A stretch of 64,000 bases of DNA from Cystobacter ferrugineus (lineage in GTDB: Bacteria; Myxococcota; Myxococcia; Myxococcales; Myxococcaceae): positions 112,741 to 176,740 of the forward strand of contig NZ_MPIN01000003.1 in the NCBI RefSeq assembly GCF_001887355.1, in the 5' to 3' direction. This document shows, in pieces, positions 55,857 through 64,000 of the stretch. Both the position numbers and the translations under genes were made by a program. The notes below the pieces were generated by a model that saw only the letters and a list, made by a program, of their open reading frames with translations, was not told where the DNA came from and did no database searches. The number at the start of each line of letters is the position of its first letter. Within the stretch, counting starts at the first letter, position 1.

Positions 55857-57890
55857 CTACCCTCCTGCCGGCTCGAGCCCCCAGATGAGCTGCCCGTTCC
55901 GGTAGAGCGTCACACCCTCCCAAGGAGTGAAAGAAGTCTTGGTGGGGTCGAAGGAGTAGTCGTTGGATTCATTGAAGTTCGACCAATCGGCCTTGTGGCT
56001 GCGGGTTTCGATCACCCCTGAGTCGCCGCCCGCCGGAATACCGCCAGCAGCGGAATCGAAGGTGATTTCCAGATAATGGTCCGCCCCCGTCTTCCCCGTG
56101 CTCATCTTCACGTGCTTGCCGATGATGTTCGCGCTGCCGATGCGCGCATAGTCACAGTAGAAGGCAAGCGGCTTCTCCCCCTCCACCGTGAACCAATAGC
56201 GGATGGTCAGTTCGCTCAGCTTCACGGGCTCTCCGCCGTTGTTCTTGATCTTGAAGTGCGGCCTCAATGCGTTGTCGCCCGGCTGGGTGTCCGCCGCGCG
56301 GTATTCCAGCACGAGGTTGCTCGTGGGAGGAACGGGGGCGTCCACGATGGCCCAGTAGGCCGATTTGGACTGCAGACGCTCATCGAACAGGAGAGGCCAA
56401 TCATTCCGGGCCACCGGGAAGGTCCGCAACCAGGTGTTGCCGTCATCCTTGCCCCACACCGTGACGCTGGTGATCAGGTTCTTGTGTCTCCTGAAGACGT
56501 CGAACAGTTGCTTGTAGAGCGCCGCTTGCTTCTGCTTCAACTCTTCCGGGAACGTGTCGTACCGCTGCGAGGAGGAGGAATACACGCTCACGTCCAGCTC
56601 GGTGATGTGCGTTTCGACGCCCAGGTCGGCGAACTTGACGATGGAGCTTTCGATCTCCTGGACCGTCGGATAGTAGAGGCTGACGTGCGTCTGGTGTCCA
56701 ACGCCGTCAATCGGAATCCCCTTGGCCTTCAAGCGCTTGACCAGGTTGTACATGGCCTGGCTCTTGCCTGACTCGTGTGTGTTGTAGTCGTTGATGAACA
56801 ACACCGCCTCCGGGTCCGCCTCGCGGGCGAACAGGAACGCCTTCTCGATGAACTCCTCCCCCGCGATCTGGTACCACGGGCTGCGGCGCAATCCGTCGGG
56901 CTGCGCGGCATCGAACACCTCGTTGACCACGTCCCAGGCGTAGATCTTGCCCTTGTAACGGCCCATGACCGTGTGGATGTGCGTCTTCATCCGTTGAAAC
57001 AGGAGTTCCTTGCTCGCCAGATTCCCGCTCGCGTCACGGAAGACCCAGTCCGGCGTTTGTGAATGCCAGACCAGCGTATGACCCCGGATCCGCTGCCCGT
57101 TCTCGACCGCGAACTGAACGGCGGCATCCGCGCCGCTGAAGTTGAACACTCCCTCCTGTGGCTCCGTGCTGTCCCACTTCAGGACGTTGCCCGGTGTCGT
57201 GCTGTTGAAGTGCTTGGCGAGCAGCTTCCTGTCCGCCTCCGTCAGGAGCTCACTGTTGGAGAACGCGGTTCCGACCAGGAAATCCTGGGCGAAGACGTCC
57301 TTGAGCGAAGGGATGCCCTCTTCAATGACGATGGGCCCGAGATCAGGCAGTTTCTCCAGGCGGAAATCGTCGATGTAGAACACCAGCGCGAGGTTGTCCG
57401 GCGCCTCGAAGTAGACGGACAGATTGTCCGCCGCCTCGAGAAGCTTGTACTGGGCCTGGAATCTCACCCAGCCGTTGGAAGTGGCCGTGTCGAAGTACAT
57501 CCTCTCGTAGGAGGTGGAGCTCGGCGTCCTGCGCTGCATCGTCATGGAGACGGTGGTGTTCGGGGATGCCGGTGCGAGCTTGATCCACCCCGTGAACACA
57601 TAGGTCTGGCCCGGCTCCATGTACGCCGTGACATCCAGCGTCGGGCCGTGCCACGATTGCTTGCGATCACCCACCCTCAAGCCGTACGAGCCGCTGCGGA
57701 CGGCTTCCGGTAACACGGCCAGCGTTTCCACCCCACCGCGTCCCGTCCAGCCTTGTGCCGATCCATCTTCGAAATCCGTCTGGAGGAGCAGGCTGTTCTC
57801 AGAGCGCGCTGGAGGTGGTGCGAAGAGCAGCAGAATCAAGAATGACGCCAGGAACGCCTGAAGCACTCTCAATGCGGGCTTGTTCTTCAT
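55857..57890 (-). CDS. Secreted xylanase: CBM22-like - GH10 - CBM3
   Basis: 677 aa. Signal peptide (QAFLASFLILLLFAPPPARS). Residues ~35-185: a CBM22/CBM4_9-type domain (DFEDGSAQGWTGRGG). Residues ~195-520: GH10 barrel with the acid/base Glu in WDVVNEVFDA and nucleophile Glu in HITELDVSV, plus RGHTLVWHSQTPDW. The last ~150 residues are a cellulose-binding CBM3 (LVLEYRAADT, IRYWFTVEGE, DWSNFNESNDYSF). Secreted endo-1,4-beta-xylanase for plant cell wall. The architecture is typical of Gram-positive (Paenibacillus-like) enzymes, so lateral origin is plausible. ATG 57890 starts a normal signal peptide. Confidence 0.93.
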   Translation of the reverse strand: MKNKPALRVLQAFLASFLILLLFAPPPARSENSLLLQTDFEDGSAQGWTGRGGVETLAVLPEAVRSGSYGLRVGDRKQSWHGPTLDVTAYMEPGQTYVFTGWIKLAPASPNTTVSMTMQRRTPSSTSYERMYFDTATSNGWVRFQAQYKLLEAADNLSVYFEAPDNLALVFYIDDFRLEKLPDLGPIVIEEGIPSLKDVFAQDFLVGTAFSNSELLTEADRKLLAKHFNSTTPGNVLKWDSTEPQEGVFNFSGADAAVQFAVENGQRIRGHTLVWHSQTPDWVFRDASGNLASKELLFQRMKTHIHTVMGRYKGKIYAWDVVNEVFDAAQPDGLRRSPWYQIAGEEFIEKAFLFAREADPEAVLFINDYNTHESGKSQAMYNLVKRLKAKGIPIDGVGHQTHVSLYYPTVQEIESSIVKFADLGVETHITELDVSVYSSSSQRYDTFPEELKQKQAALYKQLFDVFRRHKNLITSVTVWGKDDGNTWLRTFPVARNDWPLLFDERLQSKSAYWAIVDAPVPPTSNLVLEYRAADTQPGDNALRPHFKIKNNGGEPVKLSELTIRYWFTVEGEKPLAFYCDYARIGSANIIGKHVKMSTGKTGADHYLEITFDSAAGGIPAGGDSGVIETRSHKADWSNFNESNDYSFDPTKTSFTPWEGVTLYRNGQLIWGLEPAGG

Positions 57891-58080
57891 TGGTCTCGGT
57901 CCCCGTCCGAACGAAGTATTCTTCAGCGGCAATAGTCAGTCACAAAACATGATTCACGGCGAAGAATGAAAAAGCAACAATCTCCGCGTTTATTGCCCGC
58001 CCAACACTTCAAGAACAAGGAAATTTTCCGTTCGCCGATACCAACCGCATCTCACGCGCTCGCGAGCAACGAGCTTCTGT

Positions 58081-59037
58081 TCAAGCGGGAAGCCCCTTCA
58101 GGAAGGCCAGCAGCGCCGCGTTGACCTCGGCTGCGCGCTCCTGCTGGATCCAATGACCGGCGCCGGGGATGACGAGCAGCTCCTCGAGGTTGGGCACCAA
58201 CTGCTTCATCGGATCGACCGGGGCAAACGCGCGCCCCGAGTCCTTCTCTCCGATGATGAAGAGCGCGGGCTGCTCGATTTTGACCGTCGCGAGTTCGGGC
58301 AACTCCTCCCAGTCGCGGTCCATGTTGCGATAGCGGTTGAGCCCTCCACGGAAGCCGCTGCCCGCGAACTCCTTCGCGAAATACGCCACGTCGTCTTCGG
58401 TGAGCCAGGCCGGGAGCATGCCGGGGGTGTCGAGACCCGTGAGGAACTTGTCGCCCTTCTTCTTGGCCTGCACGGCCTCGGCCGTCGAATCGACCCTGGG
58501 GACACCAGCGAGGATCGTACGCATCGTCCTCGGGATGTCCGCTTCGAATTCCGCTTCCGCGGCACCAGGCTCCTGGAAATAGAGGATGTAGAACCACTTG
58601 TCTCCGAACATGGTCTTGAAAAGCCGTGTCGGAGGCATGGGCGAACGGCCGAGGTGAGGAACGCTCATGCCAACGACGGCACGGTAGCGATCGGGGTAGA
58701 GCGCGGCGCTGTTCCATGCCATCGCCGAGCCCCAGTCGTGGCCGACGACAACAGCGGTCTTCTCCCCGAGGGCGTCGAGCAGGCCGACATAATCGGCGAG
58801 CAGGTTCTTCATGCTGTACGCCTCGATCTCCCGTGGCTTGTCGCTGCGGCCGTAGCCGCGAACATCGGGCGCGACCGCGTGGTAGCCGGCGGCCGCGAGC
58901 ACCGGGAGTTGGTGGCGCCAGGAGTACCAGGACTCCGGCCAGCCGTGGAGGAGCAGCACGAGGGGGCCTTCGCCGGCCTCGGCGATGTGAAGATGGATGC
59001 CGTTCGTCTTGACCGTGCGGTGCTTGATGTCAGTCAT
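58081..59037 (-). CDS. Alpha/beta hydrolase, epoxide hydrolase type
   Basis: 318 aa. LLLHGWPESWYSWRHQ gives the HGxP oxyanion loop; VVVGHDWGSAMAWN holds the nucleophile Asp, so it is an epoxide hydrolase or haloalkane dehalogenase type and not an esterase. The catalytic His is in PGAGHWIQQE. The cap domain spans about 140-230. It would open an epoxide to a diol in the cytoplasm. It lies 38 bases after the Rrf2 regulator gene on the same strand. Confidence 0.9.
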   Translation of the reverse strand: MTDIKHRTVKTNGIHLHIAEAGEGPLVLLLHGWPESWYSWRHQLPVLAAAGYHAVAPDVRGYGRSDKPREIEAYSMKNLLADYVGLLDALGEKTAVVVGHDWGSAMAWNSAALYPDRYRAVVGMSVPHLGRSPMPPTRLFKTMFGDKWFYILYFQEPGAAEAEFEADIPRTMRTILAGVPRVDSTAEAVQAKKKGDKFLTGLDTPGMLPAWLTEDDVAYFAKEFAGSGFRGGLNRYRNMDRDWEELPELATVKIEQPALFIIGEKDSGRAFAPVDPMKQLVPNLEELLVIPGAGHWIQQERAAEVNAALLAFLKGLPA

Positions 59038-59075
59038 GGAGTTCGCTTTCGGGGTGAAGTGGAATGATGCGCGCG

Positions 59076-59531
59076 TCATGCATGGACAGCGGGTCCCTTC
59101 TTCGCGGGACGGGAGCGGTCGCGTTGAACGCTCTTCGCGATGTCCGCCACCGAGATGCTTCGCAGTTGCATCAGGAGGAGCGCTTCGGCCTCGCCGAGCA
59201 CCTTGCCGAGTGCATGATTGACGGCCTGTTCGACGAGACATCCGGGACTCTCGTCACGAGGACCGATGCTGAACAGGGCGGGTGTACCGAGCGCGGCGTA
59301 CACGTCGCCCAGCGTCACGGAATCGAGCTTGCGCGCGAGTGACCATCCCCCGCCGTGCCCTTTCTCCGAGCGCAGGATCCCCGCCTCGCGCAGCCCGGCC
59401 ATGGTCCGCCGCACCACCACGGGATTCGCCTGCATCAACTGCCCAAGTTCCTCCGACGTCACCACAGGAGCCATCTCCTCCATGTGGAGGAGAACGTGCA
59501 ATGCAACAGAGAGCCGGCTATCACGTCTCAT
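59076..59531 (-). CDS. Rrf2-family regulator without the Fe-S cysteine triad
   Basis: 151 aa. Winged helix of the Rrf2 type: SRLSVALHVLLHM, TSEELGQLMQANPVVVRRTMA, LREAGILRSEKGHGGGWSLA. IscR and NsrR relatives carry three cysteines for an iron-sulfur cluster; this protein has a single Cys (PGCLVEQ), so it likely senses something else. It is the first gene of a pair with the epoxide hydrolase and probably controls it. Confidence 0.9.
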   Translation of the reverse strand: MRRDSRLSVALHVLLHMEEMAPVVTSEELGQLMQANPVVVRRTMAGLREAGILRSEKGHGGGWSLARKLDSVTLGDVYAALGTPALFSIGPRDESPGCLVEQAVNHALGKVLGEAEALLLMQLRSISVADIAKSVQRDRSRPAKKGPAVHA

Positions 59532-59667
59532 GACACTTCATATGTTACGTGAGTGACCAGAAGTCAAGGCGGAGTCGCAGGCGCGCGCCCGCCCCTGTCG
59601 ATGACCGATGGCCGCTTCCTCCGGGGTGAGCAGTTGATACCGAAAACCCCAAGAGGAGTCCCCTGCC

Positions 59668-59850
59668 CTAGCCGGTGACCTTGTAGCGCAACCAGACGAG
59701 GTCCCCCTTGCGCTGTTCGACCGAGAGCAGCTTGAGCTTGCGCGCGGGGCCCCGGCCTTCCCGAGCATCGAACAGCGAGGGAAGACCGACTCCTCCATCC
59801 GCGACCGGGGCGAGCAGCACGCTGAGCTCGTCGATGAGGCCCGCGCGCGT
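59668..59850 (-). pseudogene. C-terminal remnant of a RibD/dihydrofolate-reductase-family gene
   Basis: About 57 codons read RAGLIDELSVLLAPVADG, GLPSLFDA, and LVWLRYKVTG then stop, which is the end of the RibD C-terminal (DHFR-like) family. The usual N-terminal ~130 residues are missing; upstream the frame runs antisense-free into the end of the aldo/keto reductase gene at 59865. No start or ribosome site is present. A remnant of an older gene cut by the insertion or deletion next to it. Confidence 0.7.
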
Positions 59851-59864
59851 GCGGCCCCATCCAC

Positions 59865-60980
59865 TCAGGCGGGAACCGGCGCGTGCTCCGCGATCAGCTT
59901 CTCCTTCTTCAACTCGGCCCAGAAGTCGGCCGGAATCTTCACCTGCATCGAAGCGATGTCCTCCTGGATCTGCCTCGCCGTGCGCGCGCCCACCAGCACC
60001 GCCGACACCACCTGCGGTGCCGAGGCGAACTGCAATGCGGCCGTGCGCAGATCGATGCGGTAGCGACGGGCGATCGCGTCCAGCCGTGCGCGCCGGTTGC
60101 GCAGATCGTCGGTGATCGTGCCCAGGTAATCGATGCGCTCCACGCCGCACAGGAAGCCGACATTGAGCGGAGAACCCACGACGATCGACACGCCACGCTC
60201 GGCGCAGGCTGGCTGCAAGCGGTTCAGGGAGTCCTCGTGGCGCACCAGCGTGTACTGGGTGGCCGACAGGAAGATGTCCGGGTCGCTTTCCTTCAAGGTG
60301 CGCAGCGCCGGCTCGATCGAATTGACGCCAAGGCCCCAGGCCTTGATCAGCCCTTCCTCGCGCATGCGGATCAGCTCCGGCATCGCGCCCTTGACCGCGA
60401 TGTCGAAGTACTCGGTCCAGCGCTCTCCCATGTCACGGTTGTCCGGCGAGAGATCGTGGATGAACACCATGTCGATCCGATCCACTCCCAGCCGCTGCAT
60501 GCTGTCCTCGATCGAACGCCGCACCCCGTCCGCGGTGTAGTCGTAGACCCGGTGGAACGGCGGCGGCTGGGGCCAGACCTTGCTGTCAGGAGGATTTCCC
60601 GGCTTGAGCAGGCGGCCGACCTTCGTCGAGAGGATGTACTCGTCGCGTTTCTGCTCGGACAGGAACTGCCCCATGCGCCGCTCGCTGCGGCCGATGCCGT
60701 ACCAGGGTGAGGTGTCGAAGTAGCGCACGCCGCCTGCCCACGCCGCCGCCAGCGCCCCCTGGGCATCGGCATTCGGGGTGGGCTTGAACGCACCGGCCAG
60801 CGGCACGCCGCCCAGCCCGAAGCGGTAGCGCGGGCGGTAGTGACGGCCGGTGGTCTCCGACGGGTTCTGCGGCAGGGTTCCCACGGGCGCGGGCCGCGCC
60901 GCGTGCGCGAGCGCGGGGGCCGCCGCCAGGACACCGGCGCTGCTGGCGAGGGTCGAAAGGAATTGACGGCGTGAGGACAT
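59865..60980 (-). CDS. Aldo/keto reductase (D-threo-aldose dehydrogenase type) with Tat signal
   Basis: 371 aa. An N-terminal twin-arginine signal (MSSRRQFLSTLASSAGVL) precedes a complete AKR barrel: GVRYFDTSPWYGIGRSERRMG with the catalytic Asp and Tyr, ILSTKVGRLL with the Lys, VFIHDLS with the His, and VVGSPLNVGFL plus VLVGARTARQ for the NADP region. The family member closest by pattern is D-threo-aldose (L-fucose) dehydrogenase. Tat export of an AKR is unusual because NAD(P) is not in the periplasm, though it may be exported with bound cofactor. ATG 60980 has no strong ribosome site but begins the signal. Confidence 0.87.
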   Translation of the reverse strand: MSSRRQFLSTLASSAGVLAAAPALAHAARPAPVGTLPQNPSETTGRHYRPRYRFGLGGVPLAGAFKPTPNADAQGALAAAWAGGVRYFDTSPWYGIGRSERRMGQFLSEQKRDEYILSTKVGRLLKPGNPPDSKVWPQPPPFHRVYDYTADGVRRSIEDSMQRLGVDRIDMVFIHDLSPDNRDMGERWTEYFDIAVKGAMPELIRMREEGLIKAWGLGVNSIEPALRTLKESDPDIFLSATQYTLVRHEDSLNRLQPACAERGVSIVVGSPLNVGFLCGVERIDYLGTITDDLRNRRARLDAIARRYRIDLRTAALQFASAPQVVSAVLVGARTARQIQEDIASMQVKIPADFWAELKKEKLIAEHAPVPA

Positions 60981-61270
60981 GGCGTCTCCTGGTTGACCCA
61001 ACCCGACCTCATGCTCACGCATGAGACGGGAGAGGGGCGCGGTTGAGAGGGGACGGAGCTGGAGCGCGGAAGCAGAGGCGGGCCGCTGACGGGTACAGGA
61101 GAGCCGTGCGTCCGACCGGTGCCTCCACGGTGGAGCCCCTTCGGCCTCCATCCGCGGTCCGTCCCACGCGAACCAAGGTACGCGTCGATTCGTTGCCGCT
61201 CCAAACCAAAGAGGGCATGTACTCATGCGCGAAGTGGATGGATATAACGCGCCGCATCATGGCGCTTTCG

Positions 61271-62443
61271 CTAGAGGGAGCGCTCCTGAAAAGCGGCGGC
61301 GAGCAAGCGCTCCACGGCCCAGGTGGTGATCTGTCCTCCCGGGCCCGCGGGGTTCGCATCGCAACCATGGGTGGCCCAGGGCAGCTCCAGCTCGAGGTGG
61401 GGCACCTGGGCCTCTTTCAGGCGCCGGGCGAGGCGCCGGCTCTGCTCGGCGAAGACGAGCTCGTCCCGGGTCCCATGGACCAACAGCGTGGGCGGAGAGT
61501 TGGGGCGCACGAAGCCGATGGGCGAAGCCGCGTCGAAGCGATCCTGCACCTGGGCAGGCGTTCCTCCGAGGTAATCGCTCAGGGTCTTGGGGCTGTCCAT
61601 CACCCACGGGTTGGTGGGATGGGCCCAGCCCCAGTTGAGGTCCGCGGGCGCATACAGCGCGACGACCGCGCGGATCGCGGGATCGTCAGCGGTATAGGCG
61701 GCCAGCAGGGCGAGCTGGCCGCCCGCGGAGCGCCCGAGCAAGGCGATGCGGGAGGCGTCGAGCCCCAGCCGGGAGGCGTTCTCCCTCAGCCACGCGAGGG
61801 CCGCGAGCACGTCGTCCCGCTGGGTCGGGAAGGTGTGCCGGGGCGCGAGCCGGTAGTTGATCGCCGCGACGGCGACGCCCCGGGCGGCGAGATAGCTGTT
61901 CAGCCAGTCGAGCTGGGTGCTGTCCCCGCTGTTCCAGGAGCCGCCGTGGATCACCACCACGAGAGGCAGTGGCCGGGTCACCTCGGGGCTTCGGTACAGG
62001 TCCAGTTGCAGCACATGGCCCTCGACTTCCCGGTAGGTGTGCCGGACGGGCACCACCTTGGGCGTGGAGACCGAGAGCAGATCCCTCAGGACGAGAGGCG
62101 CGGGCCGAGCCGGCGCCCCGGGGAACGCAGCGGGTTGGACGGAGCCGAAGGTCCGCGCGAAGCGCGCCTCCAGTCCCTTCACGTACCCGAGGGCCCGGCC
62201 CAGAGAAGAGAGCAGGAGGAGCACGGCGAGCGCGGCCAGACCCCACGCGAGCCACACGCCGAGACCTGCTCCGCCAGGCAGCAGCAACGAGGCAAGTGGA
62301 AGGACGGCCAGCACGTGGCCCCACTCGGTCGCGGCCACGGCGGGCTTCCAGAGGGCCGCCACCGGGGCCTTGAAAAGTCCCAGCAGGCCCAGCCCGAACA
62401 GCAATCCGGACAGAAGCAGACGAAGGGTGTCGAGAGGTTCCAC
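61271..62443 (-). CDS. Membrane-anchored alpha/beta hydrolase (carboxylesterase/BD-FAE type)
   Basis: 390 aa. Three N-terminal membrane helices (LLSGLLFGLGLLGLF, HVLAVLPLASLLLP, GLAALAVLLLLS). The hydrolase domain has VVIHGGSWNSGDS (oxyanion HGG), nucleophile Ser in LLGRSAGGQLALL, the Asp in VHGTRDELVF, and the His in WATHGCD. Similar to HSL/BD-FAE esterases that remove acyl groups from sugars or lipids. Start GTG 62443 with GGAGG upstream. It follows the lipoxygenase gene by 25 bases in the same direction, so a joint role in lipid handling is possible. Confidence 0.85.
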   Translation of the reverse strand: MEPLDTLRLLLSGLLFGLGLLGLFKAPVAALWKPAVAATEWGHVLAVLPLASLLLPGGAGLGVWLAWGLAALAVLLLLSSLGRALGYVKGLEARFARTFGSVQPAAFPGAPARPAPLVLRDLLSVSTPKVVPVRHTYREVEGHVLQLDLYRSPEVTRPLPLVVVIHGGSWNSGDSTQLDWLNSYLAARGVAVAAINYRLAPRHTFPTQRDDVLAALAWLRENASRLGLDASRIALLGRSAGGQLALLAAYTADDPAIRAVVALYAPADLNWGWAHPTNPWVMDSPKTLSDYLGGTPAQVQDRFDAASPIGFVRPNSPPTLLVHGTRDELVFAEQSRRLARRLKEAQVPHLELELPWATHGCDANPAGPGGQITTWAVERLLAAAFQERSL

Positions 62444-62468
62444 GGAAGTACGTTCCTCCAGGCCGAGC

Positions 62469-64000
62469 CTAGATGTTGATACGGGAGCTGACCGTCCGGA
62501 TGTCCAGGCCCAGCGCGGAGAACTCGGAGGCGTGGGCGCGCAGCCGTTCCACCAGCCGCGGGTGCACGTCTTCCTCCTCGTTGGCCAGGAGCAAGCCGTA
62601 GCTGGTCTTCGACAGCATCCAGGAAATCCACAGCATTTCGGTGGCCTCGTCCGGAGGCGGGGCGGTGTCCGGGTCGTCCACGGCCGGCAGGCTCCCGTTC
62701 TTCCCCCAGCGCAGCCCCAGGCAGGCGTACTGGACCTCGCCGGCGTCGTCCCACTGGAGGTTGTTGGCCCAGGCGTGCCGGAAGGTCGCGAAGTAGATGA
62801 CGTAGCGGCAGAGCTGCTTGAGTGACTCCACCTCTCCTGGCTGGGGAGAATCGGTCTCCGTCACCGCGCTCACGGCCCGGGGCGGCGGCTGGGCGGCCTT
62901 CTCGTCCAGCGTCATGCGCTCGGAGCGCACGAACCACGGAGCGTCATTTCCCACCACCCGCGCCCGCAGGTAGCGGCACACGAAGGCGGGCGCCGAGTGG
63001 GCCACGAGATCGTCCGAGAAGCGGCGCACCTCGCCCCACTGCGCCACCACCTCGTCACCGTGCTCGGAGAAGAAGGCGTCGACGTGTTCCCCGAGCAGCT
63101 TCCAGAATAGCTGCGCCGCGTGGGCGTAGCGGTGCCCTTCGCACACCGGCATCGCGGGCACGAAGCCCCGCCAGTCGTAGCTGCCCATCAGGTGCAGCAG
63201 CCGCGCCTCGATTCCCTTCTCGGTCAACGCGCTGGCGCGAGTCACGTAGCCGCTCGGCCCGACCAGGAAGCCGTTGGCGGACTGGTTGATCAGCACCACC
63301 TCCCGCAGGTGGGGCAGGAGCAACCAACGCAGGGGGTTGATCCTCAGGTTGCGGTGCGCGGCGATGGCATACTGCTCCACGTTGAAGTGGCACTGTGCGA
63401 GGTGGTTTCCCAGCTCGGAGTCCAGCGTCACGCTCACCCGCGCGATGCGCTTGGCGGCCTCCCAGTCCGCGCCATCCGCGGGTGTGAAGCTCCGGCGTGT
63501 GATCGGCGACCCGGGCGCCGTCGCGCCCGGCTCCCGCAGCCCCAGGATGATGCGCACGGGCAGCACCCTGCCCTCCTCCAGCCGCAGCCGCACGTCCACG
63601 TCGGGCAGGCAGTGGACGCCGTCCTGCTCGTAGGCATTCCAGGGGTAGTAGAGCCGGAAGGAACAAGGATCGCCGGGGACCTCGGGATCCCGGTCCAGGA
63701 TCGTCGCGAACATGCCATTGAGCAGGCGTTCGCCGAAGAAGGCATCACCGCGGGAGGAGCCCGGCGCCTGGCGCTCCATGCGGACGGTCATCGACTCGGG
63801 GTAGTCGGCCTGCAGCTTCTCCAGGCTGGGAACCCGCCCCAGGCGGATCTGCAGCAGGTGCTGGCGCTTGATGAGCTCGATGGGGTTGACGGCCTTGAGC
63901 ATCGCCAGGGCACGCCCCGGGGCGTAGGCCGTCGGAGGGGTGCCCTCCTCGTTGATGAGCAGCCGGGCCAGCGGCGTCGTCGGATCGTATTCCCAGTAGG
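62469..64000 (-). CDS. Lipoxygenase family protein, runs off the right edge
   Basis: At least 510 residues; the frame stays open upstream to base 64000 without a required start, so the N-terminus is outside. Iron ligands by family pattern: the HLAQCH stretch (His-x4-His), followed by AIAAHRNL and LLLPHL; a later His in FRHAWANN with the Asn four residues on; and the C-terminal Ile (SSRINI), which ligates iron through its carboxylate. It would add O2 to polyunsaturated fatty acids or related lipids. An internal ATG at 63902 exists but would leave out conserved upstream residues (PGRALAMLK). Bacterial lipoxygenases are known in myxobacteria. Confidence 0.88.
   Translation of the reverse strand, partial: YWEYDPTTPLARLLINEEGTPPTAYAPGRALAMLKAVNPIELIKRQHLLQIRLGRVPSLEKLQADYPESMTVRMERQAPGSSRGDAFFGERLLNGMFATILDRDPEVPGDPCSFRLYYPWNAYEQDGVHCLPDVDVRLRLEEGRVLPVRIILGLREPGATAPGSPITRRSFTPADGADWEAAKRIARVSVTLDSELGNHLAQCHFNVEQYAIAAHRNLRINPLRWLLLPHLREVVLINQSANGFLVGPSGYVTRASALTEKGIEARLLHLMGSYDWRGFVPAMPVCEGHRYAHAAQLFWKLLGEHVDAFFSEHGDEVVAQWGEVRRFSDDLVAHSAPAFVCRYLRARVVGNDAPWFVRSERMTLDEKAAQPPPRAVSAVTETDSPQPGEVESLKQLCRYVIYFATFRHAWANNLQWDDAGEVQYACLGLRWGKNGSLPAVDDPDTAPPPDEATEMLWISWMLSKTSYGLLLANEEEDVHPRLVERLRAHASEFSALGLDIRTVSSRINI

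Noticed and set aside
61008-61025. CTCATG/CATGAG inverted repeat before the aldo/keto reductase
   Set aside because: Only six-base arms and no regulator next to it; too weak to call an operator or terminator.

Overview
The window is high-GC DNA that reads like a myxobacterium of the Cystobacter/Archangium/Myxococcus group. The signs are a MYXO-CTERM-type sorting tail on a secreted amidase, lipoprotein toxins of the outer-membrane-exchange (SitA-like) kind with Imm11 and DUF3396 immunity proteins, a Dickkopf-type Cys-rich secreted protein, a bacterial lipoxygenase, and a class III cyclase/AAA/TPR signalling protein. No plasmid, prophage structural gene, integrase, CRISPR array or rRNA is visible. 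One tRNA-Leu(GAG) is present.

Layout. 1-4261: the end of a nonribosomal peptide synthetase (C-PCP-E plus a penicillin-binding-protein-type hydrolase, no adenylation domain in the visible module) and an SCP2-JmjC oxygenase. 4452-7078: an AHH nuclease lipoprotein toxin with an Imm11-SUFU immunity protein. 7171-11116: tRNA-Leu and the gap-pgk-tpiA-secG glycolysis/secretion cluster with a recognisable promoter. 11113-20241: cell-wall amidase, diacylglycerol kinase, FAD oxidoreductase, RlmI-like methyltransferase and a YhaM-like nuclease. 20245-29628: an MshEN/HD/DUF4388 protein and a TatD hydrolase that converge on each other, with a rearranged accessory locus between them. 29625-36826: HEAT protein, metG, NRDE protein, and a DUF1800-DUF1501 pair. 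37777-44326: a TetR-controlled oxidative operon (Baeyer-Villiger-type monooxygenase, Coq4-like protein, [2Fe-2S] ferredoxin, P450, exporter). 44449-64000: secreted and redox genes, including GH2 and GH10 glycosidases, an MBL hydrolase/SDR pair with its TetR, a NapA-like molybdoenzyme with a tetraheme cytochrome, an epoxide hydrolase with an Rrf2 regulator, a Tat-exported aldo/keto reductase, an esterase and a lipoxygenase running off the right edge.

The most unusual region is 21908-29080. The last 293 bases of the MshEN/HD/DUF4388 gene occur twice (21908-22200 and 25012-25304), and the 3' end of the tatD gene occurs four times (22203, 23203, 24901 and the true gene at 28855). The junction order (gene end - cargo A - tatD end | gene end - cargo B - tatD end) is what a tandem duplication of one variable intergenic cassette would give, with different cargo in each copy. 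Cargo A is a truncated low-GC helicase plus a toxin/immunity pair. Cargo B is a cyclase/ATPase regulator. The displaced tatD ends use a TGA stop while the resident gene uses TAG, so they probably come from another allele. I infer allele stacking at a hypervariable locus, but this rests on sequence layout only.

The second strong lead is the NRPS terminus. An epimerization domain followed in cis by a beta-lactamase-fold hydrolase predicts release of a peptide ending in a D-residue by a PBP-type thioesterase.
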